Assembly (NCBI RefSeq): GCF_030272615.1
Contig: NC_081406.1
Location: 476,310,900-476,374,899, forward strand
Direction of reading: 5' to 3'
Source: Cryptomeria japonica
Taxonomy: Eukaryota > Streptophyta > Pinopsida > Cupressales > Cupressaceae
DNA: 64,000 bases
Part shown: positions 10,693 to 22,543 of the stretch, piece after piece
Position numbering within the stretch: the stretch's first letter is position 1
How the letters are laid out: every line of letters begins with the position of its first letter
Translations under genes and position numbers: made by a program
The notes under the pieces: generated by a model
What the model saw: the letters and a program-made list of their open reading frames with translations, nothing else
Databases searched by the model: none
Told to the model about the DNA's origin: nothing

Positions 10693-12300
10693 CTAAGTCT
10701 CTACCGGTGGTGGTATGACTCCAAGATGATCTCTGAGATATTCAAAAGTCTCCTTAGGCAAAGGTTTAGTGAAAATATCTGCAATCTGCTCTTTAGTATT
10801 TGCATAAACCAGTTTTATTTCCTTTGCTTCAACTTTTTCCCTTAGAAAATTCAGTTTGATAGAAACATGTTTGGTTTTAGAATGTAATACCGGATTCTTA
10901 GATACTTCAATTGCTGCAGTGTTATCACAATAGATAGTAATAGGTTTCTTGCATTTTACCTTTATGTCTTTCAACATTTTCTTAAGCCATAGTACCTGTG
11001 TACAGTTAGTTGCTGCTACAACATATTCTGATTTTGCTGTTGATAAAGATGTACAACTTTGTTTCTTACTCAACCAAGAAACTAGTCTATTTCCAATAAA
11101 GAATTCTCCACCGGTGGTGCTTTTTCTATCATCCACATCTCCTGCCCAATTTACATCTGTGTATACACATAATTCAAAGTTTTCATCTCTAGGATACCAT
11201 AATCCAAGATTTATAGTGCCTTGTAAGTACCGGAATATCCTTTTTACTGCTGATTTATGATTTTCTCTAGGATTACTTTGAAATCTTGAAACAATACATA
11301 CTGCATTCATAATATCAGGTCTGGTTTGTGTCAAATACAGTAAACCTCCTATCATAGATTTGTATCTAGTTGGATTAATAGGTGTAGATTCATCCCTTTG
11401 TGATAATTTGTCATTTGTTGTCATAGGCATGCTTACCGATTTAGAGTTCTCCATCCCAAATTTCTTTAGTAGCTCTTTTAAGTATTTGGATTGACTCAAG
11501 AATATACCTTTATCAGTTTGTGAAATCTGTAATCCTAAAAATAATTTTATTTCTCCAATCAGAGACATTTCAAATTCTTGCTGCATTTTAATAGAAAATT
11601 CCTTACATAATCCATCTTCTCCTCCAAAGATTATATCATCAACAAATACTTCTATATTCAAGATGTCAACATTAGTTACTTTATAATATAAATTATTGTC
11701 TGCATTTCCTTTAGTAAAACCAATCTTTAAAAGATACTTATCCAATCTTGCATACCAAGCTCTTGGAGCTTGTTTTAGTCCATACAGAGCTTTTCTTAAC
11801 CTGCAAACCATATCATTGTCATCTGTCAAAGAAAATCCATCAGGTTGTTCAATGTATATTTCCTCTTCAAGATCTCCATTCAAAAATGCACATTTAATAT
11901 CCATTTGATAAACTTTGTAGTTCTTGTGTGCTGCAAAAGCCAAAAATAATTTGACTGCCTCAATTCTAGCTACCAGTGCAAAGGTTTCATTGTAATCAAC
12001 TCATTCTTTTTGATAATATCCCTTACACACTAGTCTTGTTTTATTTCTGACAACATTACCATCTTCATTAAGTTTGTTTCTAAATACCCATTTGGTTCCA
12101 ATTACATTTTTATCTTTAGGTTGGGGAACTAATGTCCAAGTGTTGTTTTTCTCAATTTGTTCTAAATCTTCTTCCATAGCTTTAATCCAAAATTTATCTT
12201 CACATGCCTCATTAATAGATGATGGTTCAATTTGAGAAATAAGACATACCTCTTCATTTTCCAATCTTCCTCTTGTCATATCTCCTTTAAAATTGTTTCC
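10693..12300 (-). pseudogene. pol: E3 reverse transcriptase and RNase H
   Basis: The 3' part of pol copies element RNA into DNA. The RT carries MDIKCAFLNGDLEEEIY, the [12 protein letters not shown] block and the catalytic FVDDIIFG (copia form of YxDD). RNase H follows with YTDVNWAGD, the Asp-containing YCDNTAAI, and HSKTKHV, then the usual end IADIFTKPLP. The last 416 codons (11943-10693) are open. A TGA at about 12001 splits them from RT N-terminal sequence up to 12279 in the same frame (NTWTLVPQP...GTKWVFRNKL). Upstream parts are in another phase. Confidence 0.9.
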
Positions 12301-12536
12301 AATTATCTGATCTTAAGAATGATTCAGTCTTACATACTGGGGTGTCTTCATTTGCTGTTGTTACTCAATTACTGTGGAATCCTCAGATGATACCGGGGTA
12401 ACTAGATCTTCATTCTGTACCGGTGGATTTAGAGTAGTTCATTTGTCAAAATTTCTATTGCCGGTTTAGAGTTTATATACCTTGAAGTTCCTCTGAATTG
12501 TTCATCAATCTTTACATTTGTACTCTCAACAATTTT

Positions 12537-13609
12537 CTACAATCTCTTGTTAAAACATCTATATGCTTTGCTCTTAGATGAATAACCAAGAAATATTCCT
12601 TCATCACTTCTAGGATCAAATTTTCCAATATACTCATCTCTTCTGTTATAACATTTACTTCCAAAAATTCTCAAATATTTAAGAGTAGGAGTATTACCAA
12701 ACCATAGTTCATGAGGGGTCTTACCGGTTTCACCTTTGATGTGAACTTTGTTAAATGTATAGACCGTTGTGCTGACTACTTCTCTCCAATACACATGTGA
12801 TAGGTTTTCTTCTGATAATATACTTCTTGTTGCATCCAAGATAGTTCTATTTTTCCTTTCAACAACTCCATTCTGCTATGGTGTCCGAGGTGGTGATAGT
12901 TGTCTTCTGATTCCATTCACTTCACAAAACGTATTAAATTCCTTAGATGTAAATTCACCTCCTTGATCTGATCTTAAACATTTGATTTTCTTACCGGTTT
13001 CATTTTCAACCAATGCTTTGAACAGTTTGAACTTTCCAAGTGCTTCTGATTTTTCTGTGAGAAAAGTAACCCAACACATTCTAGAATACTTTTGAAACCA
13101 CATAAATCAGTGTGAATCAAATCAAGAGCATTATTTGATTTTTTTGGAATACTTTTGAAACTAGCTCTAACTTATTTTCCAAATTGACATTCCTTACATA
13201 CTGTATTCTGAGGTTTGATAATTTTAGGTAAATCTCTAATTGCCTTAGTAGTACTGATCTTTACCATGCAATCAAAGTTTACATGATGAAGTCTCTAATT
13301 CCATAACCAACTTTCATCTATATGTGCAATTAAGCATGTCTTTTCATTGTTATTCAAATGAAAGATATTACCTCTAGTCTGATTACCGGTTGCAATTTCC
13401 AAACAAGTTCTGTTCATGATTTTGCATTTTCCATTTTTAAATTGCAACTAAAATCCTTTCTCAACTAATTAACCAACACTCAAAAGATTATGCTTTAATC
13501 CTTCAACATAGTAGACATTGTCAGTGTTATGCTTACCATTAAGAGATATTGAACCCTTACCTTTGATTGAACAAGCTTTGTCATCTCCAAATCTCACTAA
13601 GCCTCCATT
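12537..13609 (-). pseudogene. pol: E3 integrase with preceding zinc-binding region
   Basis: Integrase joins the cDNA to the host chromosome. Reading down from 13609 I see the pre-integrase block (LKHNLLSVG, then RLHHVNFDCM) and HTDLCGF. Next are the core pieces RSDQGGEFTSKEFNTFCE and ERKNRTILDATRS near 12840, and DEGIFLGYSSKSKAYRCF near 12560. At least one frameshift and several stops (for example before LVEKGF and after FGK) break it. The catalytic residues are partly recognisable, but the protein cannot be made intact. Confidence 0.82.
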
Positions 13610-14778
13610 CTATTCTTGAAAGTTCATGAATTTACCTTTGTCTCCTGTCATATGATGTGAGCATCCTGAATCAATGATCCATTCATCCTTTACTTCAACT
13701 TTAGCTTCTAGGGCTTGTACTATTGGTTGAGCAGTAGGTGCCGGTTGATCTTCTATTATAGCAACAAAAACCCATCCATTGTCTGTTGGATCCTCATCAG
13801 AATCATCAGTCACACCTTCATCAACAATGTAACAAGATTTGTCTTTATTCTTCTTAAATCTATATCTCTGATATTCAGGGTTAGGCTTGTATGTTCTTCT
13901 AGCTTCTTCTCTTAGTCTATCATGTCTATCAGGGCATCTTGAAGCCATATGACCAATCTTATTGCAGTTAAAACATTTAAAGGGTGCTTTACCTTCATAC
14001 TTACTTCCAACTGGACCTTTAGGCATTTTCCTTGCTAATAGTGCTTCAAGTTCTTCAAGTTCTTCATTTTCTTTCCTACTTTCTTCATGTTCTCTTGCAT
14101 AAAAGGCTTTCCAATCAGATTTGTCAAATGACAGAGCAGATGATGTTGATGCTTTAAAGGCCAAATCTATCTTTATAGTAGCAATATGACCAAATTATTC
14201 AATTTCAAAAGCTGAAAGTTTCCCAATCAATGTATCCCTATAGTAATTGATGTATTAGGCATTTTTCTTAACTCATTTATGGCAATGACTTTCATTTTAT
14301 ATGTTGGTGGCAATCCTCTTAAAACTTTTGAAACAATTTCATCCTCACTTAAGGTTCCTCCACAACATTTAATACCCAAAACAATTGCATTTACTCTTTC
14401 CATAAAAGAAGAAATCCTCTCATCTTCTTCCATTTTCAAATGTTCATACCTGACTCGGAAGCTTTCAAGTTTTGCAATTTTGACTGTGGAATCTCCTTCA
14501 TTCAATTTTTTCAAATGATCCCAAATAGCTTTAGCAGTAGACCTATCTGATAGTCCCATGATTTGTTGATCTGATAATGCGCTCAAAAGTGCTTCTCTTG
14601 CTTTGCAATCATTTTCCTCATCTTTTGTCAAGTTAGATGGACTGGGCTGACCTAGTACAACAACAGTATAACCATTCTTTGTAACTTCCTAGATGTCTTT
14701 TCCAGTGCAATTTAGATGTGTCTCCATTCTAATCTTCCATATGCCATATTTGGTTCCATCAAGTTTAGGATTGTCCAT
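13610..14778 (-). pseudogene. gag: E3 gag and protease
   Basis: The likely start is ATG at 14778 (MDNPKLDGTKYGIWKIRM), 64 bases inside the primer site. It gives a copia UBN2-type Gag with REALLSALSDQQIM and WDHLKKLNEGD. Stops and two phase changes interrupt it near 14690, 14227 and 14160. The zinc knuckle CFNCNKIGHMASRC lies near 13950 and is intact. The aspartic protease motif WIIDSGCSHHMTG near 13650 is also intact. This Gag has one knuckle, unlike the multi-knuckle Gag of E1, E2 and E9. Confidence 0.88.
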
Positions 14779-14841
14779 CCTAAAATAATTAGTAGATATT
14801 GGATCTCCTCAAGTTGTTAAACTTTTGCAAAAGAGGACTAA

Positions 14842-14853
14842 GCTCTGATACCA
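14842..14853 (-). promoter_or_regulatory. E3 primer binding site (initiator tRNA-Met type)
   Basis: The minus strand reads TGGTATCAGAGC two bases after the end of the 5' LTR. This is the usual plant copia primer site, complementary to the 3' end of initiator tRNA-Met. Confidence 0.92.
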
Positions 14854-14855
14854 AT

Positions 14856-15908
14856 TGTTAGGTCTTGGAGACAACGAAGAGGGGGGGTTGAATCAGTTGT
14901 CAAATAAATTTAAACCAAAAACAATTTAACCAACTTAATGCTTAATACTGGTAAACCAGTTAAGTATGTCGGTAGATAGTTATAATAGTTAATTGCTATA
15001 CCAGTAAGGATTAGTGCATGAAACATAAACACAAAGTCATCCACAACACATAACACCAATATTTGTAAGCAGAAACCCTGTAAGGGGGAAAACCACGGTG
15101 GGAAACCCTACCCACAATAAAATGATACTACTGCAAATAGTAAGTGTACATAAATGGGGTCTACACATGCAGAAAGACCAATAGCCTAGAGCTCACTGCT
15201 CAATCACAAAAATGGGAGTCACACTAACTACAGTTGGATGGTTAAATCCAATAAGAATGTACTACACAAAATAGCATCTTCATATGTTGGATTCAATACT
15301 GGTGTAATTCTTATATGCTTCCAAAAAAACCCTCCTTCAATATTCAGATGATGTCTGCGTGTATAGCTCTTCTTAATCTCGCATATACCTTCACACAATC
15401 CTTTTTCGCATTCCACATTTGATCTTACAAATAAGATCTTACATTTATACCATAACCTAAGACCAATTTTAGTAGGTTGGCTCTACAAGATATTACAATA
15501 AAAAAATTTTACAAACAATATAATATCTGATGCAATAACCGATTGAACATTTCGGCTTAATGCATTTACAACAATAATTAATCATCTCCATAGCGTGCCA
15601 TGTTGATGTGGAAAAGATAAACCTGCCGGTGTAACCCTAGACCTATTTGCCGGTAACAGCAAATATGCAACTATGAATATACCAATGAACAAAACTCTAG
15701 GACAATATGTCCAGATGATGTCTTCGATATTACCAAGTGTTTTCCATCCCATTCCAAGTGTCGGTGATCATTATATCTTGCTGGTGTATCAGATACTAGT
15801 AACTGTACAATAGTTACTTGCTTGCCAGTGAATGCTACTAGATCTCCAAAGTGCTAGTGTTTTAGTAGGTGTTGACATCAATGACAAAACCATACCAAAA
15901 TACCAACA
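14856..15908 (-). repeat. E3 5' LTR
   Basis: It starts on the minus strand at 15908 (TGTTGGTATTTTGG) and ends at 14856 (...GACCTAACA), with the primer site next. It pairs with 9236-10289. The promoter should lie here, but I could not place a TATA box with confidence. Confidence 0.93.
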
Positions 15909-15913
15909 TCATG

Positions 15914-17846
15914 TGTATAAAATCAGGGATGTGCATCTGATCAGCTAGAGTTGGCAAGTTGAGCCACCAGGACAGAGAATAAAGAGTAAAGAAGTGATGG
16001 GTTTGTCATTTTGACAAACCATTTGAGATGATGTCCAGGATGATGAAGAAGAAGGCAAGGTTGAGAAGCTTTAGACAAAGAGTGCAACCTGAATAAAGAT
16101 GCATACAGATGGAGATAGTTGAAGGATTGATGACATGATGTCATCAAGGTGGTTACCAGTAAGTATGTCAACCAGTAAGAGAGAAAAGAGGCAAAGTGAT
16201 GTGCTCCTATCTGATAAAGATGAGAATACTATAGTTTGGCAAGGTTGGTAACTAGACAAAGGTGTTCCACCAACAGAACAACAAAGTGCAAGCTTGAAGG
16301 AAGACCGATTAGGGTATAACCGGCAGGGCTAGAGAATCATTGAATAAGCACTGATGTTGTGTGTTGTGGTCAGTAACAATCTAAATCGACATGGTCATTG
16401 AGCTGAGGTGCATGCTGACATAGACGCCACATGGAGTCCAGGTGTCAAATAGATGGACCCTTCTTTGTTGGTGAGGTGGTTGATGGGTCAGTTGACATTA
16501 ATGTTGACTGTGGATTTCACAGGTCAAGGACTGAGGTTTGTGGCTCAATGCAAACTGGAGATCTGAGTGATGCATTGATCGACATAGATTGTGCATGTGT
16601 TGATTGAATTTGGTGAAGGGGACCATGAACTCATTCATCATGGATGACAAGTGCAGACTGACAAAGAGGTCATGTTTTCTAAATATGGAAAATGTGTTTT
16701 GGATGCAACGGGATTGGTAGAGTTGATTGATCTGTTGTAGGTAGTCAATCTCTGGAAGGAGATCTAATTAGATTTGGTTTTCCTGGAGGTTGATGAAGGA
16801 ACCTTAGCACGCAAAAGGTTTGAATTTCGGTCATGGTGGGAAAACTTAGGTATAAATATGTCAACTAAAGACCAAAGAGGTTTGATGCTACTAGTTGATT
16901 AAGTGTCGAATATTGAAGGATAGAGAGTGAAAGTGCACCAGAGAGCCAACCAATCAGAGAGTTCATCAAAGATCAAGGTGACTAAGTGATCGAGAGAGAG
17001 AGAGCACCAATAAGAAGAGTTCAAATGGCAAGGGTAAGGTAACTGGTAGACTGTCATTGAGTTTGACAGTGGGGATAACCGGTAGTGTTTCAATCGGTAA
17101 GAAGGCAGTAGAAAGGGAAGCAGTGCAGTGTGAGTGGTTGAGGAGATCCAGTAAACTAGAGAACAGTGCAGGGTTAAACCACCAAGTAGAGTAACGGCTA
17201 GTAGGTGTATGGTATGATAGTTGATCCAACTGGCAGAGTGAAGAGAACCGGTGGTGACAAGCAGCAGTGTGTTTGAGTGAGCAGAGAAATGGCAAAGAAC
17301 AGAGCAGAGGAAGATTGGTTGAGAAGAGTAGAATAGAAAGAAAGATTGCAGAGGTTCATAACTCTTTTGTAACTGGGATATTACTTTTGTATTGATATAT
17401 GACTTTGTAATCATTGAGTTGGAGCTTAATTTAGGGGTTGGTGCTACTTGGGTTGGTGCCCTAAAGTTAGGGGTCGATGCTCCCTGGGTTGGTGCCCTAA
17501 ATAAAGATTTGGTGCTCCTTGGGTTGGTGCCCTAAATTAGGGGTTTGTTCTCCTTGGGTTGGTACCCTAAAATTTGTAATACAATGTTTATTGTGAGGCT
17601 GGATTAGAGAAGTAGACTCTAGCAGCATTTCTCACCGAGGTTTTTCCCATGTTGGGTTTTCCTTGTATATCCGGTGTTATGTGATTTTCCTATTGTGTGT
17701 GGTTGCATCTGTGTCATCTTCATATCTCACCAGTATATCCCCTTATGTTAGATCTACTAACTGGTACACACCTTTTAGAAATTAAAAAGGTTAATTTTGG
17801 AAACCACTGATTCACCCCCCCTCTTAGTGGCATCTTTTGTTCTACA
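15914..17846 (+). repeat. E2 3' LTR, second part
   Basis: The sequence continues the LTR begun at 8616, after E3 and its TSD. It ends ...CACCCCCCCTCTTAGTGGC...GTTCTACA. Features in order: a purine-rich stretch with a short GA run (about 16991-17008), a four-copy minisatellite (17432-17573), and the end block AAACCACTGATTCACCCC also found in E4. ORFs on the minus strand here are Ser/Leu-rich shadows of the purine-rich DNA. Confidence 0.65.
17432..17573 (+). repeat. Minisatellite in the E2 LTR
   Basis: Four imperfect copies of about 35-39 bp lie in tandem, starting near 17432, 17467, 17506 and 17537. Each carries GGTGCTCCTTGGGTTGG followed by TGCCCTAAA. A related array occurs at the same place in the E4 LTR, which supports common ancestry of the two LTRs. 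Confidence 0.85.
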
Positions 17847-17849
17847 ATA

Positions 17850-18620
17850 TCGCATTCCTATTTTTATGAGACTTTGGATGTGTCTTGTTGACATGTAGTT
17901 CAAGGTGACTTCATAGTTCAATGAGACCTCCTCCAGGCTTTGTAGATCCTATGTGTCATACTGATATCCTACAGTTTGATGTGACATCTAATTGGTCTTG
18001 TCGATATGGCTTCCTATTCGGTGTGACCTTGTACTTCAGTAAGACCTAGTTTGGTCTTTGTATATCCCCTACTTCATGCCGATTTCAATGTGACATTTGA
18101 TATGTCTCATTGACATGTTCCTTATTGATGATACTTTACTTTTTGGCAAATCTTGTTCCGCTTCTTGTCGATCTTCGGTGCTATACCAACTTAATCCTTT
18201 TTATTGTGATGACTTTTCTCTTCAGCAAGAGGATTTATGCTTCAAGTTGACTCTTGGTGATATAGTGATGTGATCTTTTTCATCATAACCTTGAGGAGTC
18301 TTGGAAAAATACAACTGGGTTATTTCAGCCAATAATGTTCCTTATTTTGATGTGACATCATATGTATCTTGACAATAAAGTCTCTTTTTTGGTATGACTT
18401 GGCTTTTTGAAAGGACCCCGTCTGCTCCTTGCTGGCCCTTGGGAGATATAACAATATGGTCTTTTTTCACTATGATGAGTAACATATCTTGCCAATAGTG
18501 TTTTTCTTGTTTGGTGTGACTTAGCCTTTTGGCATGACACAAACTACTTCTTTTTGATCCTTTTGAGATATAGCGACATGGTTCTTCTTCAATGTGACAC
18601 ACATAGAGTCTTGGCAAAAT
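17850..18620 (+). repeat. Degenerate tandem repeat of about 120 bp in E4
   Basis: Units share a GATATAG(C/T)GA(T/C)RTGGTCTTTTT core followed by a CTTGGCAA element and a GTGACTT-G-CTTTT element. Cores lie near 18259, 18444 and 18566. The last two units are about 122 bp apart and align through most of their length. Earlier copies (17880-18240) are only loosely similar. Confidence 0.6.
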
Positions 18621-19936
18621 GTCTCTAACAACAAGGAAAGATTGAACAACATGTTTTTCCACCTCACCTATGTATTCCAATATATATGTGGTCCATGTAG
18701 ATGGTTGACCAAGGTGGACTCAATGGTATAGAAGGAGATGTTGAGGACATGGAGCATACAAGACAAATCAATTTCTGTCTGGATGAAAGGAGAGGTTTTG
18801 CTTGTAGAGAGGGGTTTCATGAATACACCAAACATGGTAGTTTGCAGTCCAATCAGATATGATCATAGGAATAAATGAGAGATGGTTGCATTTAATGGAG
18901 AACAATTTAAAGACAGTTAAGTGGCACCAAAAGATCTGAAGATATTCAGTCAGTAAGATACCTTCAGCCATGAGAATATCAGAAAATATCCAGTCAACAA
19001 GAAATCAAGACATAGGGCAAGTGAAAATCACTAATTGTTTTTTCTGATCTCAAAGATCAATTCAAAGATGGAAGATGATTCATTTAATGATGGCCACCAA
19101 TTAGCAGATTTCTTAGAGGGTCGAGAAGAACTATTTGAATTATCCTTTTTAGAGGGAAAGTCTTCAATGTACAAATATGGCTTCTAAGTGTAGTAATGAG
19201 TTGATGAGAACAGCTATGTGAAAAAATAAGGTGCAAAGTGACAACAAAAAAGAGTAGAAATCAAAGACAAGAGAATAGAGTGTGTAGAGGAAAGCAACAT
19301 AGTGGGTTAGTCACACAGTGTATTACAGAGTGAGAACATTATATCAGGTAGAGATCAGATAGTCTCATGTAGAGATAAATAGAAGATAGAGAGAAGAAGA
19401 GTGTGTTGATTGAAAGAGGGGAGAGTGTGCATGCTCTGAATCAAAGTGTAGAAAAGAACTAAATGTAAAAATAAAAAAGGCACGAGGCATAGAAAGCAGA
19501 ACATAGAATGTGGAAAACACAGTAGGTAGTCTACACCAAGTGAAGAAAAGATAGAGAATAGAAGACAAAGACTTAAGAGGAGTGAGCTGAGAGTAGAGAG
19601 AAAAATGAGAAGAGAGATGATGTGAAGAGTAGAGACCAAAGACCTGAGATCAAAGTGTAGAGAACACAAAGGGTTGTACATGTTGAGTGGTATAGTGAAA
19701 AGAAGTCTGATCAGAGTAGAGATAAAAAATGTTGTGTGCAGAAAAGAGAAGAGAACTGAAAGCAAAGAGTTGAGACTGATAGAAGAAATCAGAGATAATA
19801 GGACTAAGATTGAGAGGAGAGAGGAGTTAAGTAAAACTCAAGTGTTGAGAACAAACTATGAGTTACAAAATCTCACTTGTAACAAGGCAATAAATTTGTA
19901 ATCTTTTTATTTATTGTAATCATCTGAGTGGGTGCT

Positions 19937-20040
19937 TAGATCAGGGGTTAGTACTCCTTTGGGTTGGTGCCCATAAAGCTAGGGGTTGGTGTCCATAAAC
20001 TTCAGGGATTGGTGCTCCTTTGGGTTGGTACCCATAAACA
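19937..20040 (+). repeat. Minisatellite in the E4 LTR
   Basis: About three imperfect copies of a unit near 35-39 bp, with GGGTTRGTACTCCTTTGGGTTGG and TGCCCATAAA. It is the counterpart of the array at 17432-17573 in E2. A short GT run lies downstream at about 20161-20176. Confidence 0.75.
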
Positions 20041-20307
20041 TTGTAATTAGACTTTTACTTGTGAGGCTGGATTAGAGCAATGGACTCTAGCAGTATTTAT
20101 CATCGAGGTTTTTCCCCACCATGGGTTTTCCTCATATATCTTGTGTCATGTTCTTTCCTTGTGTGTGTGTGTGTATCAATGGGTATAATATATCTTCTTA
20201 TAGTTTCTCAAGTTATTTTATTAATGTTTTAATTCATACAATAAGTTCAAGTTTTAAATTACCACTGATTCACCCCCCCTTCTTAGTGGTCCATTTGTGT
20301 TCCTTCA

Positions 20308-21720
20308 CTCCTAGGAATTTCAACTTACCTAAAAACTTTTGACATGCTTCATACCTCTAGACCAACTTATATGTATCTGCAAATAAAGAGGGCCATTAGT
20401 ATCTCGTCCTCAATATTTTATGGGTAATAGTTTTAGCAATGCAATGGCCCCCACACACTCCTTGGTGAATATATTCTAAAACCTTCTTTGCCTGATATTC
20501 GTCCAAACAAAGCAACAAAAATCCATCTATTTTCTTACATTACAAATCACCATGGACAAAGACATAATTTTGTTCTTTCAATTTCAAAGTCATTTTTTTA
20601 TTATGAGCTAAATGAGGTGGCCAATCCCTAGTGTTTAGATAGGCAATAATATCATAATACCAAGGAATAGTTTCCAAACTGCATACGTGGTTGTTAATAA
20701 CATGATCTTTATTGGTTTGTACTACCTCCAAATTGTCTTGAGTCATCAATTTAGCCAAGCCTTTTCCTCTAACAAGCTTTGTAAACTGGATATCAATGTT
20801 AAATTCTTGATTTTTTTTTATCCATCTATACCTTCCATTTGCCTCTATTTGCACAAAGACATCTTTCACTACAATGTTAGGAACATAAGCAATAATTTGA
20901 GATCCCACTAGATATGACCAAAAAGTTTTAATAGCTTTAACAAGGGCATAAGATTTCTTTTGAATCAAAACATACTTTAGTTTTTCTGCCTGCAATTATT
21001 TGCTAAAAAATGCAAGAGGTTGTTCATATCCTTGTGAATTCTTTTGGAGTAAGACATCAACAAATGCATAATAAGAGGCAAAGGAGAATATTTGAACAAG
21101 TTTACTAAAATAAGGAGAGATGAGGACATGTCCTTTCTTACTAGCCCTTTTTATTTCTTGAAAGGCTTGAATTGCTTGATCTTCCCATGTTACAACAACA
21201 TTGTCCTTTAATGATGAAATATTTAAATTTTTTAAATCCACACATAACCTAATGTCCCCATTTTTCTTCCTGATAGGGACCAAATTAGAGACCCAAGTTG
21301 AATGTCTAATGGGTTTGATAATTCCTCCATGTCTCAGTTTAGTGAGCTCATCTTGCATTTTGGGAGATAGAGTTGGGTTTATTGGTCTTTGCTTTTTCCT
21401 AAATGGTTTAGCATCTGAATTTAAAGGGATCTCATTGTGGAAAAGATCCTCTCTATAGGATTTTAAATCATCATAAGACCAAGCAAAGACATTCCTATAC
21501 TTTCTCAATAAAGCCATGAGCTTAGATCTGATATTAGCACTCATCTTTTTCCCAGTATAGACATTTATTGGAGATGTGTCATTTCCCAAATTGATCTCCT
21601 CTAACTCCTCATTTTTGGTGGGAACAAATTTCATAAGATTTCTATCATTTCCATCAAACACCCTTTCTAATGCAACCAATCTCCTAGGGATTTTATTTGT
21701 TTTCAACTAGACAGCTTCAT
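20308..21720 (-). pseudogene. pol: E5 RT (core deleted), RNase H and integrase start
   Basis: The frame opens near 21706 with IPRRLVALERVFDGNDR, then FAWSYDDLKSY and the RT N-terminus (FRKKQRPINPTLSPKMQDEL, IRLCVDLKNLNISSLKDN). At about 21195 it jumps to WEDQAIQAFQEIKRA, the start of the RNase H-like region, so the palm with the catalytic YxDD is missing. RNase H continues (PLAFFSK, then 20995-20540). A stop at 20540 precedes the integrase zinc domain (HQGVCGGHCIAKTITHKILR, WPSLF, CQKF). This is cut at 20308 by the E4 LTR. Confidence 0.85.
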
Positions 21721-21859
21721 TCCCAAAGACTATTTGTTTACCATTTACAACTTGGACTAAAGAGCCACAATCAATCATTTGAGATTCATAGCCATCTATG
21801 CACTGTAAAAAAATTAACAAATCCATGGCATCTTTGAAAACTTGCCAATTAGTAACATT

Positions 21860-22500
21860 ATCTGGTACTCATGACCTAGCTTTTATCTCTACTTCTGATA
21901 CACCCACAAGTGTCTCATCAAATTGTTTTAAAGCCACATTAGCAAGGAAATCTGCTATCATATTTTTACTCCTTTCCACCCAATCAGTTGAAAAAGCATT
22001 AAAAAATTATATAGCATCCCACACAACATTTCTATACTGCTTCAACCTTGTATTTTTTGAAGAGTACTTAGACCTTACCTGGGATACAATTAACTTAGAA
22101 TCTCCAATATCTTGTAGCATTTTAATCCCATGTTTCTTAATAATGTTGAGTCCTAAAAGAAGAGCTTCATATTCTGCAATGTTGTTAGTACATTCAAAAC
22201 TCAACAAGAATGAATACTTGAAGGTTTTATTACTAGGAGAGATGAATATAAACCTTGCACCTAACCCTTCCTTTGAGAATGTTCCATCAAAATACATCTT
22301 CCATAAGCCCTGCTGATCAAACTATAGTCCAAGGTTAATTGCATCAATCTTTTTCAATAGTACTTATGGTTTTTCTACATTGAAGCTTCCCAAATCAACA
22401 TCACAAAAACAAACTAATTCCTCAGAAGGTACACCTTCAATAACTGTGTGGGGCCTTGGTTCCCTATAAATTTTTACTTCCCTTCCATCCATAGGAATTA
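21860..22500 (-). pseudogene. E5 archaeal-type RNase H upstream of RT
   Basis: Reading down from 22310, WKMYFDGTFSKEGLGA holds the first catalytic Asp. ECTNNIAEYEALLLGL holds the catalytic Glu. DIGDSKLIVSQV holds the second Asp. WVERSKNMIADFLAN (21930) holds the final Asp region. This is the RVT_3-like type carried as an extra domain by Tat-group elements. A stop near 22006 and others break it. It lies before RT in the coding direction; the extra RNase H of Tat elements is better known after RT. A linker of about 100 codons joins it to RT. Confidence 0.8.
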
Positions 22501-22543
22501 TGGAAAAGGAAAGATCTAACTACATGTGACCTCCCATAGCTGA

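Larger units (their letters stand above)
9236..15908 (-). mobile_element. E3: complete Ty1/copia element, decayed gag-pol
   Basis: The element is 6,673 bp, flanked by a perfect 5-bp TSD, TCATG (9231-9235 and 15909-15913). It has two LTRs of 1,054 and 1,053 bp, a tRNA-Met-type primer site and a polypurine tract. On the minus strand the order is gag, protease, integrase, RT, RNase H, the copia order. By eye the LTRs differ at only a few percent of positions, so it is younger than its host E2, yet gag-pol already has many stops and several frameshifts. Confidence 0.93.
6183..17846 (+). mobile_element. E2: copia-type element, gag plus long LTR, hosting E1 and E3
   Basis: Internal sequence runs from 6183 to 8615 and holds a decayed gag and a non-coding tail with no pol. 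A polypurine tract (CCAAAGGGGGAGA, about 8603-8614) precedes an LTR that starts at 8616. The LTR is interrupted by E3 (9236-15908) and one TSD copy, and resumes at 15914 up to 17846. E1 lies inside the gag at the left edge, so the first half of E2 is outside the window. E2 itself lies in E4. Confidence 0.7.
17847..20307 (+). mobile_element. E4: LTR-rich fragment of an E2-related element, hosting E2
   Basis: The segment ends TTCACCCCCCCTTCTTAGTGG...TTCCTTCA at 20307, matching the end of the E2 LTR. It carries a related minisatellite and a similar purine-rich zone (19300-19860). I read it as the last 2.5 kb of a long LTR whose start is left of E2, outside the window. Beyond 20307 the sequence switches to gypsy integrase on the other strand. 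There is no convincing coding sequence. Two short ORFs at 18342-18680 follow from the tandem repeat there. Confidence 0.55.

Noticed and set aside
14842-14860. tRNA gene fragment
   Set aside because: The match is limited to the primer binding site next to an LTR.
16899-17414. Minus-strand ORF of 171 codons
   Set aside because: It lies in the purine-rich part of the E2 LTR; Ser/Leu/Thr composition is what that DNA gives by chance.
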